Source: Pseudomonas sp. HN11
GTDB lineage: Bacteria; Pseudomonadota; Gammaproteobacteria; Pseudomonadales; Pseudomonadaceae
Length of the DNA stretch: 64,000 bases
Reading direction: 5' to 3'
NCBI RefSeq assembly: GCF_021390155.1
Contig: NZ_CP089985.1
Coordinates: 4,785,001 to 4,849,000, forward strand
Position 1 is the stretch's first letter; each line of letters opens with the position of its first letter. The notes beneath the pieces were generated by a model, which saw nothing but the letters and a program-made list of their open reading frames with translations, searched no databases and was not told where the DNA came from. Positions 46,387-56,018 of the stretch are shown here, piece after piece. The translations under genes and the position numbers were made by a program.

Positions 46387-46585
46387 CCTCCTCCCCTACC
46401 TTATGTCGCCTCACCCTCGCTAATCGGCAAATTGCCACTAGTCTTAAAATTAAGGGCAAAAGGCCACTTTGCTATAGCATGAGCGGCTGTAAACCCTGTG
46501 GTGACCTGGACTTACAGGAAGTTCCCTCGCAGCTTCACGCGTGGAAAAGTTTTCCAACCAGTCCGCAAAAATGCAAATCAGTGCT

Positions 46586-46596
46586 GGCATAAAGCC
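46586..46596 (+). promoter_or_regulatory. Possible AmrZ binding site upstream of amrZ
   Basis: GGCATAAAGCC resembles the GGCA-N-GCC pattern bound by AmrZ, which represses its own gene in P. aeruginosa. It lies 170 bp before the start. A second GGCA follows at 46601. Confidence 0.4.
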
Positions 46597-46682
46597 TTTA
46601 GGCAGTTCAATATTTGTCACAGAATTGACGCCAAGGAAATGTCAAATCTGAGGCATGATGCGGCCTCTTTGCAATTCAGGTT

Positions 46683-46708
46683 GAACTTTGGTCGTGAGCC
46701 TTGTCTTA
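46683..46708 (+). promoter_or_regulatory. Possible AlgU/RpoE-type promoter of amrZ
   Basis: GAACTT at 46683-46688 followed after 15 bp by TCTTA resembles the AlgU (sigma-22) pattern GAACTT-N16/17-TCtgA, though the spacer is short. amrZ depends on AlgU in P. aeruginosa. Otherwise the 379-bp gap 46387-46765 shows no gene. Confidence 0.35.
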
Positions 46709-46765
46709 ACACTCATCTTGCGGCCAATTCCAAAAACCGCTCCCCTGAACTAACCGGTTAAATAT

Positions 46766-47092
46766 ATGCGCCCATTGAAACAGGCAATTTATTCCAGCCG
46801 TACGGCTGACAAGTTCGTCGTACGTCTGCCAGACGGAATGCGGGAACGCATTGCCGAGGTGGCTCGCAATCATCACCGCAGCATGAACTCCGAAATCATC
46901 GCGCGCCTGGAACAAAGCCTCATTCAGGAAGGTGCGTTGGGCGACGAGTTGAGCATGCGCCTGGACAGCCCCGAGCTGTCGCTGCATGAACGCGAACTGC
47001 TGCAGCGTTTTCGTCAGCTCTCCCACCGCCAGCAAAATGCTCTCGTCTCGCTTATCGCGCACGACGTTGAGGCGGCCGCAGAAGCCAATTGA
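46766..47092 (+). CDS. amrZ: Ribbon-helix-helix transcription factor AmrZ
   Basis: A 108-aa Arc-like regulator of alginate, motility and c-di-GMP genes. [20 protein letters not shown] with the DNA-contacting strand [10 protein letters not shown], then the helices [25 protein letters not shown], closely match P. aeruginosa AmrZ; the C-terminal [26 protein letters not shown] is the tetramerisation region. In P. fluorescens AmrZ represses flagellar regulator fleQ, which fits a window rich in motility genes. Confidence 0.96.
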   Translation: MRPLKQAIYSSRTADKFVVRLPDGMRERIAEVARNHHRSMNSEIIARLEQSLIQEGALGDELSMRLDSPELSLHERELLQRFRQLSHRQQNALVSLIAHDVEAAAEAN

Positions 47093-47110
47093 GTTACAAC
47101 TGAAAGCCGA

Positions 47111-47136
47111 AGCCAGCCCTGTGCTGGCTTTTTTTT
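47111..47136 (+). terminator. Terminator of amrZ
   Basis: AGCCAGC and GCTGGCT followed by eight T. Confidence 0.93.
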
Positions 47137-47194
47137 GCATGAAATTCGGGAAGAAGATTTGAGACGGGGACAGATTTGCCCCCGCAGAATGGAA

Positions 47195-48637
47195 TTAGAG
47201 CAGGAAGATTGTGGCCAGCCCCAGGAAGATGAAAAAGCCACCACTGTCGGTCATGGCCGTGATCATCACGCTGGCGCCCATCGCAGGGTCGCGCCCAAGC
47301 CGCGCCAGGGTCATCGGAATCAATACCCCCATCAGCGCCGCGAGTAGCAGGTTGAGGGTCATGGCGGCAGTCATCACTACGCCAAGCGACCAACTGCCAT
47401 ACAGCAAGTAGGCCACCACGCCGATCACTCCACCCCACACCAGACCGTTAATCAGGCCCACCGCCAGCTCTTTACGCAGCAGGCGCGACGAGTTCGCCGT
47501 GCTCACCTGGTCCAGCGCCATGGCACGCACAATCATGGTAATCGTCTGGTTACCCGAGTTACCGCCGATCCCGGCGACAATCGGCATCAGTGCCGCGAGT
47601 GCCACCAGCTTCTCGATCGACCCCTCAAACAATCCAATAACGCGCGACGCGATAAAAGCGGTGATCAAGTTTACCGCCAGCCACGCCCAACGGTTATGCA
47701 GTGAACGCCACACCGAGGCAAAAATGTCTTCCTCTTCACGCAAACCTGCCATGTTGAGGACTTCGGTCTCACTCTCTTCACGAATCAAGTCGACCATTTC
47801 ATCAATGGTCAAGCGACCAATCAACTTGCCGTTCTTGTCCACAACCGGCGCCGAGATCAAATCGTAACGCTCAAACGCCTGAGCAGCTTCGTACGCGTCT
47901 TCATCCGGATGGAAACTCACTGTGTCGCTGGCCATCAGGTCCGCAACTTTCTTGTCCGGATCATTAACCAGCAGCCGCTTGATCGGCAGCACACCCTTGA
48001 GAATGCCTTCGTAATCGACCACAAACAGCTTGTCGGTATGACCCGGCAACTCTTTGAGGCGGCGCAGGTAGCGCAACACCACTTCCAGGCTGACATCTTC
48101 GCGGATGGTGACCATCTCGAAGTCCATCAGCGCGCCGACCTGATCCTCGTCGTAGGAAAGCGCAGAGCGCACACGCTCACGCTGCTGAGTATCCAGCGCC
48201 TCCATCAGCTCATGGACAACATCACGAGGGAGCTCAGGAGCCAGGTCAGCCAGCTCGTCGGCGTCCATCTCTTTGGCCGCAGCCAGGAGCTCATGATCGT
48301 CCATGTCGGCAATCAGAGTTTCACGGACCGAGTCGGACACTTCGAGCAGGATGTCACCGTCGCGGTCGGCCTTGACCAACTGCCAGAGAGTCAGTCGATC
48401 ATCCAGCGGCAAGGCTTCAAGAATGTAGGCGACGTCGGCGGAGTGCAGGTCGTCGAGCTTGCGTTGCAACTCAACGAGGTTTTGCCGATGAACCAGGTTT
48501 TCGACCAGGTTATTGTTCGGGCCATCCTGGCGATGCGTAAGGTCTTCGACCACACGCTGGCGCTGCAGCAGCTCGATGACTTGAGCCAGACGATCCTGCA
48601 GGCTTTCTTGTGTTTTCTTTACTTCTACTTCGGTCAT
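47195..48637 (-). CDS. mgtE: Magnesium transporter MgtE
   Basis: A 480-aa Mg2+ channel. The N-terminal MgtE domain (about 40-140), two CBS domains (about 145-270: VVDYEGILKGVLPIKRLL and VVDKNGKLIGRLTIDEMVDLI) and five C-terminal helices with the pore motif MPIVAGIGGNSGNQT are all present. The ATG at 48637 has GGAG upstream; ten extra upstream codons in the frame are not needed. Confidence 0.95.
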   Translation of the reverse strand: MTEVEVKKTQESLQDRLAQVIELLQRQRVVEDLTHRQDGPNNNLVENLVHRQNLVELQRKLDDLHSADVAYILEALPLDDRLTLWQLVKADRDGDILLEVSDSVRETLIADMDDHELLAAAKEMDADELADLAPELPRDVVHELMEALDTQQRERVRSALSYDEDQVGALMDFEMVTIREDVSLEVVLRYLRRLKELPGHTDKLFVVDYEGILKGVLPIKRLLVNDPDKKVADLMASDTVSFHPDEDAYEAAQAFERYDLISAPVVDKNGKLIGRLTIDEMVDLIREESETEVLNMAGLREEEDIFASVWRSLHNRWAWLAVNLITAFIASRVIGLFEGSIEKLVALAALMPIVAGIGGNSGNQTITMIVRAMALDQVSTANSSRLLRKELAVGLINGLVWGGVIGVVAYLLYGSWSLGVVMTAAMTLNLLLAALMGVLIPMTLARLGRDPAMGASVMITAMTDSGGFFIFLGLATIFLL

Positions 48638-48943
48638 AGGCGAACTCCACTCCCAGCAGCGGGGCACGCCGGAAGGATCAATCAGTCAATTCATGATTGG
48701 TAAAACGGGGTACTGAGTTACTACTGGGTAAGTCCATGGAGGTATTCCACAAGCCCCGGCGGGGCTGACGGGCGCAATGATACACCGCCCGGCCACTTTA
48801 AACGTCAAAAAACTGGAAAGAACAAGTGCTTGCGAGCCAAAGCTGAGTATTGGCCGCATCTATGAACTGCGACGACGCAGTGGAGGAGGAAAACACATGG
48901 AGGCCAGAGAAAAAGAAAAAATCCTACACAAATTCCAGACGGC
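48638..48943. other. Gene-free gap between mgtE and the tRNA cluster
   Basis: Only the mgtE promoter region is expected here. I see no credible gene. The short plus-strand frame at 48777-48959 has no ribosome site and a composition unlike a protein. Confidence 0.6.
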
Positions 48944-48970
48944 AAAAAGCCCGCACTAGGCGGGCTTTTT
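48944..48970 (-). terminator. Terminator of the tRNA cluster
   Basis: AAAAAGCCCGC and CGGGCTTTTT; on the minus strand it follows the last tRNA-Arg gene. Confidence 0.93.
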
Positions 48971-48977
48971 GTTTGTA

Positions 48978-49054
48978 TGGTGCACTCGACAGGATTCGAA
49001 CCTGTGACCGCTCGGTTCGTAGCCGAGTACTCTATCCAGCTGAGCTACGAGTGC
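48978..49054 (-). tRNA. tRNA-Arg, anticodon ACG (copy 1)
   Basis: Cloverleaf on the minus strand: acceptor GCACTCG/CGAGTGC, anticodon loop CTACGAA in stem CTCGG/CCGAG, T arm ACAGG-TTCGAAT-CCTGT, encoded CCA. Identical to the copy 149 bp away. Confidence 0.97.
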
Positions 49055-49126
49055 AGGTTGTGTTTTTAGACCAGATCACAACTGGTTGTAACCGAATCAC
49101 CTGCATTGCTGCAACTGACTCTTAAA

Positions 49127-49203
49127 TGGTGCACTCGACAGGATTCGAACCTGTGACCGCTCGGTTCGTAGCCGAGTACTCTATCCAGCTGAGCTACGAG
49201 TGC
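49127..49203 (-). tRNA. tRNA-Arg, anticodon ACG (copy 2)
   Basis: Same 77-base gene as the neighbouring copy, separated by a 72-bp spacer; probably one transcript with tRNA-Ser. Confidence 0.97.
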
Positions 49204-49311
49204 ATTTGTTGCCGCGCATTATAGGCCGTTCAATCTCTATGTAAAGCTATTTTTTCGTTAACTTTCAACAAGTTAGCGAGAAAACCAGATTGCAACGTAC
49301 TAAGCAAATAA

Positions 49312-49402
49312 TGGCGGAGAACGGGGGATTCGAACCCCCGACACCCTTTTGAGGTGTACTCCCTTAGCAGGGGAGCGCCTTCGGCCACTCGGCCAGCTCT
49401 CC
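49312..49402 (-). tRNA. tRNA-Ser, anticodon GCT
   Basis: A 91-base tRNA with the long variable arm of serine tRNAs: acceptor GGAGAGC..., anticodon loop CTGCTAA in stem CTCCC/GGGAG, T arm GGGGG-TTCGAAT-CCCCC, encoded CCA. Confidence 0.96.
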
Positions 49403-49464
49403 GCAACACGGGGCGTATATTAACCACGTTCATCCCCGTTTGCAAACATAAAAAACGATAAAAA

Positions 49465-49707
49465 TTAAAGGCTTGGTTCTTCGTCGCTTTCTTCGTGCTG
49501 CTGTTGGCGCCCCTGCTGATCTTTCTCTTTCTCTTTCTCCTTTTCTTTGCTGATCCGCTGGAAGATCTCCTCACGATGGACCGCTACCTCTTTCGGAGCG
49601 TTAACCCCGATACGTACTTGATTGCCTTTGACGCCGAGCACGGTCACGGTGATTTCGCCATCACCAATAATCAGGCTTTCTGCGCAACGACGAGTCAGAA
49701 TCAGCAT
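49465..49707 (-). CDS. rsmA: RNA-binding post-transcriptional regulator RsmA/CsrA with extended C-terminus
   Basis: 80 aa from the ATG at 49707. Residues 1-55 are canonical CsrA ([18 protein letters not shown]..., [23 protein letters not shown]) with the RNA-contacting Leu4, Arg44-like VHREE region. Most Pseudomonas RsmA proteins have 61-62 aa; here the tail [20 protein letters not shown] adds about 18 residues before the usual acidic end (DEEPSL). The extra part includes an 18-bp perfect hexamer repeat. The gene lies between tRNA-Ser and lysC, the usual rsmA locus. Confidence 0.95.
   Translation of the reverse strand: MLILTRRCAESLIIGDGEITVTVLGVKGNQVRIGVNAPKEVAVHREEIFQRISKEKEKEKEKDQQGRQQQHEESDEEPSL
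49521..49538. repeat. Hexanucleotide microsatellite inside rsmA
   Basis: CTTTCT repeated three times on the plus strand (AGAAAG on the coding strand) encodes the Lys-Glu run of the RsmA tail; imperfect units extend it to 49548. Each unit change would keep the frame and add or remove one Lys-Glu pair. Confidence 0.85.
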
Positions 49708-49879
49708 ACCTTTCTCCTCACGCATTTCAGTTCAGGAACAACAGTCTGCAAAAAAGGCCCTCGACCTATAACCCAGAGGCCATAGCCCTACCCGCCTAAG
49801 TATTGTCGAGCGCGCGCAAAAGAACATGCGCTCTACAAAAAAGGAAAGGCGCGGTAACCCGCGCCTTCCTGGCACTGCA

Positions 49880-51121
49880 TCACTCGCCCTGTCGGGCCGG
49901 AGCGTCCAGCTCAAAAGCGGTATGCAAAGCGCGTACAGCCAGTTCCAGGTACTTCTCTTCGATCACCACCGAGACTTTGATTTCCGAGGTGGAGATCATC
50001 TGGATGTTGATGCTTTCCTTGGCCAGGGCCTCGAACATGCGGCTGGCAACGCCGGCATGGGAACGCATGCCCACACCCACGATCGACACCTTGGCAATTT
50101 TGGTATCGCCGACCACTTCACGGGCGCCGATTTCCTTCGCAGTGTTCTGCAGGATCCGCTCCGCCGCATCGTACTCATTGCGATGCACAGTGAAGGTGAA
50201 ATCGGTGGTGTTATCGTGCGAAACGTTCTGCACGATCATGTCGACTTCAATGTTCGCACCGCTGATCGGTCCCAGGATCTTGAACGCCACGCCCGGGGTG
50301 TCTGGCACGCCACGGATAGTCAGCTTGGCTTCATCACGGTTGAAAGCGATACCGGAAATGATCGGCTGTTCCATGGATTCCTCTTCATCAATAGTAATGA
50401 GGGTGCCCGGACCCTCTTTGAAGCTGTGCAATACGCGCAGCGGAACGTTGTACTTGCCGGCGAATTCCACCGCGCGGATCTGCAACACCTTGGAACCGAG
50501 GCTGGCCATTTCCAGCATCTCTTCAAAGGTGATCTTGTCCAGGCGCTGGGCCACGGACACCACACGCGGGTCAGTGGTATAGACACCATCCACATCGGTG
50601 TAGATCTGGCATTCATCGGCCTTGAGCGCCGCTGCCAGCGCCACGCCGGTGGTGTCCGAACCACCACGCCCGAGGGTGGTGATGTTGCCCTGCTCGTCCA
50701 CACCCTGGAAGCCTGCTACAACTACCACGCGGCCGGCCTTCAGATCCGTACGAATTTTCTGATCATCGATCTGCAGGATGCGCGCCTTGGTATGCGCACT
50801 ATCCGTGAGGATGCGCACCTGACTGCCAGTGTAGGACACCGCCGGCACACCGCGCTTGTTCAGGGCCATGGCCAGCAAGGCGATGGTCACCTGCTCGCCC
50901 GTGGACACGATCACATCCAGCTCGCGCGGCAGCGGCTGTTGATCACCACTGATTGCCTTGGCCAGATCGATCAGGCGATTGGTCTCGCCGCTCATGGCCG
51001 ACAACACCACCACCAAGTCGTCGCCGGCGTCGCGGAATTTCTTAACCTTGTCGGCGACCTGCTCGATTCTTTCGACAGAGCCGACCGAGGTGCCTCCAAA
51101 TTTCTGTACGATCAAAGCCAT
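49880..51121 (-). CDS. lysC: Aspartate kinase
   Basis: A 413-aa aspartokinase that phosphorylates aspartate for lysine, threonine and methionine synthesis. KFGGTSVG at residues 6-13, the catalytic VVVAGFQGVDEQGNITTLGRGGSDTT, then two ACT domains (about 265-410) for feedback control by lysine/threonine. Order alaS-lysC-rsmA is conserved in Pseudomonas. Confidence 0.96.
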   Translation of the reverse strand: MALIVQKFGGTSVGSVERIEQVADKVKKFRDAGDDLVVVLSAMSGETNRLIDLAKAISGDQQPLPRELDVIVSTGEQVTIALLAMALNKRGVPAVSYTGSQVRILTDSAHTKARILQIDDQKIRTDLKAGRVVVVAGFQGVDEQGNITTLGRGGSDTTGVALAAALKADECQIYTDVDGVYTTDPRVVSVAQRLDKITFEEMLEMASLGSKVLQIRAVEFAGKYNVPLRVLHSFKEGPGTLITIDEEESMEQPIISGIAFNRDEAKLTIRGVPDTPGVAFKILGPISGANIEVDMIVQNVSHDNTTDFTFTVHRNEYDAAERILQNTAKEIGAREVVGDTKIAKVSIVGVGMRSHAGVASRMFEALAKESINIQMISTSEIKVSVVIEEKYLELAVRALHTAFELDAPARQGE

Positions 51122-51216
51122 TTCTAAGCCGCCTCAGCCCGTAAAGGGGCGCCTAATATCCAATCAACTAGCACTGAACAAGCCCGCGACTAGACCACGG
51201 GCCGATTAACAGTGCC

Positions 51217-53835
51217 TTAAATACCTGCCTCGACAAACGGCACGGTCAGGGCCAGGGCTGCGTCCAGGGCACCGGCGTCTACACCACCACCTTGCGCCAT
51301 GTCCGGACGACCACCGCCCTTCCCGCCCACTGCCGCGGCGGCTTGCTTCATCAAATCACCGGCCTTGAGTTGGCCAGTCAGGTCCTTGGTTACACCGGCA
51401 ACCAGAACGACCTTATCCTCATGGACACCGCCGAGCAGGATCACTGCGCGGCCGAGCTTGTTCTTCAACTGATCGACCAAGGCCAACAGCGCCTTGCCGT
51501 CCTGACCGTCCAGGCGTGCAGCCAGGACCTTCACATCCTTGACGTCCACTGCAGAAGCCGACAGATCGTCGCCCGCCGCACTGGCCGCCTTGGCTTGCAA
51601 TTGCTCCAACTGCTTCTCCAGCGCGCGATTGCGCTCCAGCACAGCGGACAGTTTGTCGATCAGGTTATCGCGGCTGCCCTTGACCAGGCTGGCCGCTTCC
51701 TTGAGTTGTTCTTCAGCCGCATTCAGGTAGGCCAGGGCCGCAGCGCCGGTTACTGCCTCGATACGACGCACACCGGACGCCACGCCGCCTTCACTGATGA
51801 TCTTCAGCAGGGCGATGTCACCGGTACGGTTGGCGTGGATACCGCCACACAGTTCCACCGAGAAGTCGCCGCCCATGCTCAGTACGCGCACGCTGTCGCC
51901 GTACTTCTCGCCGAACAGTGCCATGGCACCCTTGGCTTTGGCGGTCTCGATATCGGTTTCTTCGGTTTCGACTGCGGTGTTCTTGCGAATCTCGGCGTTG
52001 ACGATGTCTTCCAGGGCTTTGATCTGCTCCGGCTTGATCGCTTCAAAGTGGCTGAAGTCGAAGCGCAGGCGCTGGCTGTCGACCAACGAGCCCTTCTGCT
52101 GAACGTGATCACCCAGTACTTGGCGCAGGGCAGCGTGCAGCAAGTGCGTGGCTGAGTGGTTCAGCGAAGTGGCGTGGCGCACATCGGCATCCACTTGTGC
52201 ATCGACCGGCGAACCGACGGTGAGGCTGCCCGACGCCAACACACCGTGGTGCAGGAACGCGCCGCCGGTCTTGGTGGTGTCACGCACATCAAAACGACCG
52301 GAAGCCGCCTTGAGGTAACCGCAGTCGCCGATCTGGCCACCGGATTCGGCATAGAACGGGGTTTGGTCCAGGACCACCACACCGTCATCACCTTCATTCA
52401 ATACATCAACCGATTGGCCTTCCTTATAGAGGGCAACCACTTTGGCGGAACCACTGGTGGCCTTGTAGCCGGTGAACTCGGTGGCCACGTCAACCTTGAC
52501 CAGGCTGTTGTAGTCCATGCCGAACGAGCTGGCCGAACGAGCGCGCACGCGCTGGGCTTCCATCTCGCGCTCGAAACCTTCCTCGTCGAGGGTCAGGTTG
52601 CGCTCACGGGCGATGTCGCCGGTCAGGTCCATCGGGAAACCGTAGGTGTCGTAAAGCTTGAACACCACGTCGCCCGGCACGACGGAGCCTTGCAGGTTGG
52701 CAAGGTCCTGCTCGAGGATCTTCAGGCCCTGCTCCAGGGTCTTGGCGAACTGCTCTTCTTCGGCCTTGAGTACGCGCTCGATATGCGCCTGGTTCTGCTT
52801 GAGTTCCGGGAAGGCTTCACCCATCTCGGCGACCAGGGCCGCGACGATCTGGTAGAAGAAGCTGCCGTTGGCACCCAGCTTGTTACCGTGGCGGCAAGCA
52901 CGACGAATGATGCGACGCAGCACGTAGCCACGGCCTTCGTTGGACGGCAGCACGCCGTCGGCAATCAGGAAGCCGCAGGAACGGATGTGGTCAGCCACGA
53001 CTTTCAGCGATGCCTGGTCTTCATTGGTGCAACCAATGGCCTTGGCCGCCGCGGCCAGCAGGCTCTGGAACAGGTCGATTTCGTAGTTGGAATGCACGTG
53101 CTGCATCACCGCACTGATCCGCTCCAGGCCCATGCCGGTGTCCACCGACGGCGCTGGCAACGGATGCAACACGCCATCGGCGGTGCGGTTGAACTGCATG
53201 AACACGTTGTTCCAGATTTCGATGTAACGGTCGCCGTCTTCCTCTGGCGAACCCGGCGGGCCGCCCCAGATGTCGGCGCCGTGGTCGTAGAAGATCTCGG
53301 TGCAAGGGCCGCACGGGCCGGTATCGCCCATGGTCCAGAAGTTGTCGGAGGCGTAAGGTGCACCTTTGTTGTCGCCGATGCGCACCATGCGCTCAGCCGG
53401 CACGCCGACTTCTTTGGTCCAGATGTCGTACGCCTCGTCATCGCTGGCGTAGACGGTGACCCAGAGTTTTTCCTTCGGCAGCTTCAGCACGCCAGTCAGG
53501 AAGGTCCAGGCGAAATTGATCGCGTCTTGCTTGAAATAATCGCCAAAGCTGAAGTTGCCGAGCATTTCGAAAAAGGTGTGGTGACGGGCGGTGTAGCCGA
53601 CGTTTTCCAGGTCGTTGTGCTTGCCACCGGCGCGGACGCATTTCTGGCTGCTGACGGCGCGGGTGTACGCGCGCTTTTCCTGGCCCAGGAAGCAGTCCTT
53701 GAACTGGTTCATCCCCGCGTTGGTGAACAGCAGGGTTGGGTCATTGCCTGGGATCAAGGAGCTGGAGGCGACACGGGTGTGACCTTGCTCTTCGAAGAAG
53801 CGAAGGAAGGCTTCACGGATTTCTGCGCTTTTCAT
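51217..53835 (-). CDS. alaS: Alanyl-tRNA synthetase
   Basis: An 872-aa class II synthetase. The start at 53835 ([19 protein letters not shown]) is the family start; the frame extends 22 codons upstream. The catalytic core is at 1-440 ([36 protein letters not shown]), the editing domain at about 560-710 has [11 protein letters not shown] and [12 protein letters not shown] (HxxxH and CxxxH zinc sites), and the C-Ala domain ends [12 protein letters not shown]. Translation and proofreading of Ala-tRNA. Confidence 0.97.
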   Translation of the reverse strand: MKSAEIREAFLRFFEEQGHTRVASSSLIPGNDPTLLFTNAGMNQFKDCFLGQEKRAYTRAVSSQKCVRAGGKHNDLENVGYTARHHTFFEMLGNFSFGDYFKQDAINFAWTFLTGVLKLPKEKLWVTVYASDDEAYDIWTKEVGVPAERMVRIGDNKGAPYASDNFWTMGDTGPCGPCTEIFYDHGADIWGGPPGSPEEDGDRYIEIWNNVFMQFNRTADGVLHPLPAPSVDTGMGLERISAVMQHVHSNYEIDLFQSLLAAAAKAIGCTNEDQASLKVVADHIRSCGFLIADGVLPSNEGRGYVLRRIIRRACRHGNKLGANGSFFYQIVAALVAEMGEAFPELKQNQAHIERVLKAEEEQFAKTLEQGLKILEQDLANLQGSVVPGDVVFKLYDTYGFPMDLTGDIARERNLTLDEEGFEREMEAQRVRARSASSFGMDYNSLVKVDVATEFTGYKATSGSAKVVALYKEGQSVDVLNEGDDGVVVLDQTPFYAESGGQIGDCGYLKAASGRFDVRDTTKTGGAFLHHGVLASGSLTVGSPVDAQVDADVRHATSLNHSATHLLHAALRQVLGDHVQQKGSLVDSQRLRFDFSHFEAIKPEQIKALEDIVNAEIRKNTAVETEETDIETAKAKGAMALFGEKYGDSVRVLSMGGDFSVELCGGIHANRTGDIALLKIISEGGVASGVRRIEAVTGAAALAYLNAAEEQLKEAASLVKGSRDNLIDKLSAVLERNRALEKQLEQLQAKAASAAGDDLSASAVDVKDVKVLAARLDGQDGKALLALVDQLKNKLGRAVILLGGVHEDKVVLVAGVTKDLTGQLKAGDLMKQAAAAVGGKGGGRPDMAQGGGVDAGALDAALALTVPFVEAGI

Positions 53836-53981
53836 TAGGTTCTTCCACGGAGGCTGCGGCCAAAGGCCAGTGCGCAACATCATCAGACGGAGCGACGGCA
53901 AAGGGCCGCATTATATCGGCCCTTTGCCGGTGGTACAGCGTGTTTATACGATTGAAACGTTCAATTAGACGGTCTGCACTG

Positions 53982-54986
53982 TCATTTCCGCGAAAATTCG
54001 ACGAATGTCTGCACAACCTGCTCGATCTGCGCCCGGCTGACATCCATATGCGTGACCATGCGCAGGCGTGGCGCAACGCTCAGCTTGATCCCACGTTCGG
54101 CGGCAAACGTCTTCAAGGCTTGAGCCCGGTCACCGATCTGCACGTAGACCATGTTGGTCTGCACTGGCTCCACCTTGTAACCGGCCTGGCGCAGGGCATC
54201 GCCCAGCCATTGGGCATTGGCATGGTCGTCAGCCAGGCGCTGTACCTGATGATCCAAGGCATACAGCCCCGCAGCGGCCAGGGAACCGGCCTGGCGCATA
54301 CCGCCGCCGACCATCTTGCGCAGGCGCCGGGCCTTGACGATCAGCGCTGTGGAACCGCACAACACCGAGCCAATCGGCGCGCCGAGGCCTTTGGACAGGC
54401 ACACCGACACCGAATCGAAATGCTGAGCGATCTCGCGTGCATCCACACCGAGCTTGACCGCCGCGTTGTAGAGCCGTGCGCCGTCTAAATGCAGGGCTAG
54501 GCCATGTTCACGGGTGAACGCTCGCGCCTTGGCCAGGTAGCCCAGTGGCAATACCTTGCCTTGCATGGTGTTTTCCAGCGCCAGCAAGCGGGTGCGGGCG
54601 AAGTGGAAGTCATCGGGCTTGATCGCCGCCAGCACCTGATCCAGGTCCAGGGAACCATCCGCCTGCACGTCCAGCGGTTGTGGCTGAATCGAGCCCAACA
54701 CCGCTGCGCCGCCACCTTCGTATTTGTAGGTGTGGGCCTGATGGCCGACGATGTATTCCTCGCCGCGCTCACAGTGGGCCATCAACGCCAGCAGGTTGCT
54801 CATTGTGCCGGTCGGCACGAACAACGCAGCGGCAAAGCCCAGGCGCTTGGCCAGTTCGGCTTCCAGGCGATTGACGCTGGGGTCCTCGCCATACACGTCG
54901 TCGCCGCTGACAGCAGTGGCCATCGCATCGAGCATGCCAGGGGTGGGTTGGGTCACGGTGTCGCTGCGCAGGTCAATCACGGACAT
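53982..54986 (-). CDS. ltaE: Low-specificity L-threonine aldolase
   Basis: A 334-aa PLP enzyme splitting L-threonine and allo-threonine to glycine and acetaldehyde. [15 protein letters not shown] at the start, [25 protein letters not shown] and the PLP-lysine motif [16 protein letters not shown] near residue 200 are typical. It stands alone, with 458 bp upstream shared with the riboswitch of the divergent gene. Confidence 0.93.
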   Translation of the reverse strand: MSVIDLRSDTVTQPTPGMLDAMATAVSGDDVYGEDPSVNRLEAELAKRLGFAAALFVPTGTMSNLLALMAHCERGEEYIVGHQAHTYKYEGGGAAVLGSIQPQPLDVQADGSLDLDQVLAAIKPDDFHFARTRLLALENTMQGKVLPLGYLAKARAFTREHGLALHLDGARLYNAAVKLGVDAREIAQHFDSVSVCLSKGLGAPIGSVLCGSTALIVKARRLRKMVGGGMRQAGSLAAAGLYALDHQVQRLADDHANAQWLGDALRQAGYKVEPVQTNMVYVQIGDRAQALKTFAAERGIKLSVAPRLRMVTHMDVSRAQIEQVVQTFVEFSRK

Positions 54987-55158
54987 GAATCAAGCCTCTG
55001 ACGATTTGAGTAAGTGCCTCATAGGGATGATTACTGCGGGCTAAGCCACGGAATATCAAGCCCCCGGTGCATTCAATCGAATACCAACCAAACAAACCGA
55101 TATAGCTTATCGACACGGCGCTCGTGCAGTTTTCGAAAAACCGTGTTAAAAACTCTCC

Positions 55159-55178
55159 GCCGCCAGGGTTCTGGCGGC
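55159..55178 (+). other. Hairpin just upstream of the FMN riboswitch
   Basis: GCCGCCAG and CTGGCGGC enclose a GGTT loop, ending two bases before the riboswitch. It may be the 5' end structure of the leader RNA. No T run follows. The rest of 54987-55158 shows no gene. Confidence 0.5.
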
Positions 55179-55180
55179 AA

Positions 55181-55345
55181 CGTTCTCAGGGCGGGGTGCA
55201 ATTCCCCACCGGCGGTAATTACACGCAATGTGTATAGCCCGCGAGCGCTTGGCGCCTCGAACTGCTCACGCAGGACGGCGACAAGGTCAGCAGACCCGGT
55301 GTGATCCCGGGGCCGACGGTCATAGTCCGGATGAAGAGAGAACGG
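55181..55345 (+). promoter_or_regulatory. FMN riboswitch (RFN element)
   Basis: The hallmark parts are all present: AGGGCGGGGTGCAATTCCCC, ACCGGCGGTAAT, GACCCGGTGTGATCCCGG, and the closing GTCCGGATGAAGAGAGAAC. The element binds FMN and lowers expression of the downstream gene, here a lumazine synthase 100 bp away. The long variable arm (about 55236-55285) is compatible with the family. Confidence 0.97.
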
Positions 55346-55444
55346 GATTGGCACCTAAGGGCCGCGCACGAATTGTGTCTGCGTACCCTTAAAATCCCAT
55401 TCGATTCATAACGCCCTGTTTTTTTCTTAAACAGGAGTCAGAAC

Positions 55445-55954
55445 ATGCAACCCACCGCAATCGACAGCAAAAGCAAAAACCATCACGGCGAGCGCGTCGC
55501 GTTTATCCAGGCCTGCTGGCACAAGGAGATTGTCGACCAATCGCGTAAAGGCTTCCTCGCCGAAATGATCGCCCAGGGCTACCAGGAGTCGGACATCGAC
55601 TTCTTCGAAGTCGGCGGCGCCTTTGAAATGCCTCTGCATGCCAAGCTGCTGGCCAAGACCGGCCGCTACGCCGGTATCGTCGCTGCCGCACTGGTGGTGG
55701 ACGGTGGTATCTACCGCCACGAATTCGTCGCTCAATCGGTGGTCAGCGGCCTGATGCAGGTTCAGCTGGAAACTGAAGTGCCGGTGTTCTCGGTATCGTT
55801 GACCCCGCACCACTTCCACGCGGGCAGCGAGCACCAGACCTTCTTCTACGAGCACTTCGTGCACAAGGGCCAGGAAGCGGCGCGTACCTGCGCCGACACC
55901 CTGCACAAGGTTCGCGCGATCCGTCGCAGTGAGCCACGAGCTGTAGCGGTCTAA
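55445..55954 (+). CDS. ribH: 6,7-dimethyl-8-ribityllumazine synthase, type II (RibH2-like)
   Basis: A 169-aa enzyme of riboflavin synthesis. FIQACWHKEIVDQSRKGF, FFEVGGAFEMPLHAKLL and AAALVVDGGIYRHEFVAQSVV carry the substrate-binding residues; the C-terminal SVSLTPHHFH has His in the position of the usual catalytic segment. The sequence resembles the decameric type II enzymes of alpha-proteobacteria (RibH2) rather than the housekeeping RibH in the ribD-ribE cluster. AACAGGAGTCAGAAC precedes the ATG. It is a single gene under the FMN riboswitch. Confidence 0.9.
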   Translation: MQPTAIDSKSKNHHGERVAFIQACWHKEIVDQSRKGFLAEMIAQGYQESDIDFFEVGGAFEMPLHAKLLAKTGRYAGIVAAALVVDGGIYRHEFVAQSVVSGLMQVQLETEVPVFSVSLTPHHFHAGSEHQTFFYEHFVHKGQEAARTCADTLHKVRAIRRSEPRAVAV

Positions 55955-55970
55955 GTAACTGCAAAACCAA

Positions 55971-55994
55971 TGTGGGAGCTTGCTCGCTCCCACG
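55971..55994. repeat. Short REP-derived hairpin between ribH and astE
   Basis: GTGGGAGC-TTGCTC-GCTCCCAC, a collapsed REP pair. It lies between converging genes and may act as a transcript end. Confidence 0.8.
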
Positions 55995-56018
55995 TTGGAT
56001 AGCGTCAAGCCTTGAGAT

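Noticed and set aside
47150..47180. GACGGGGACAGATTTGCCCC near the end of mgtE, thought to be a mobile-element scar
   Set aside because: Only a short match to sequences often seen between Pseudomonas genes; no inverted ends or target duplication.
48777..48959. 60-codon frame before the tRNA-Arg genes
   Set aside because: No ribosome site, ends in the tRNA terminator, and has no sensible composition.
52156..53838. 560-codon open frame opposite alaS
   Set aside because: Antisense shadow of alaS with no recognisable domain.
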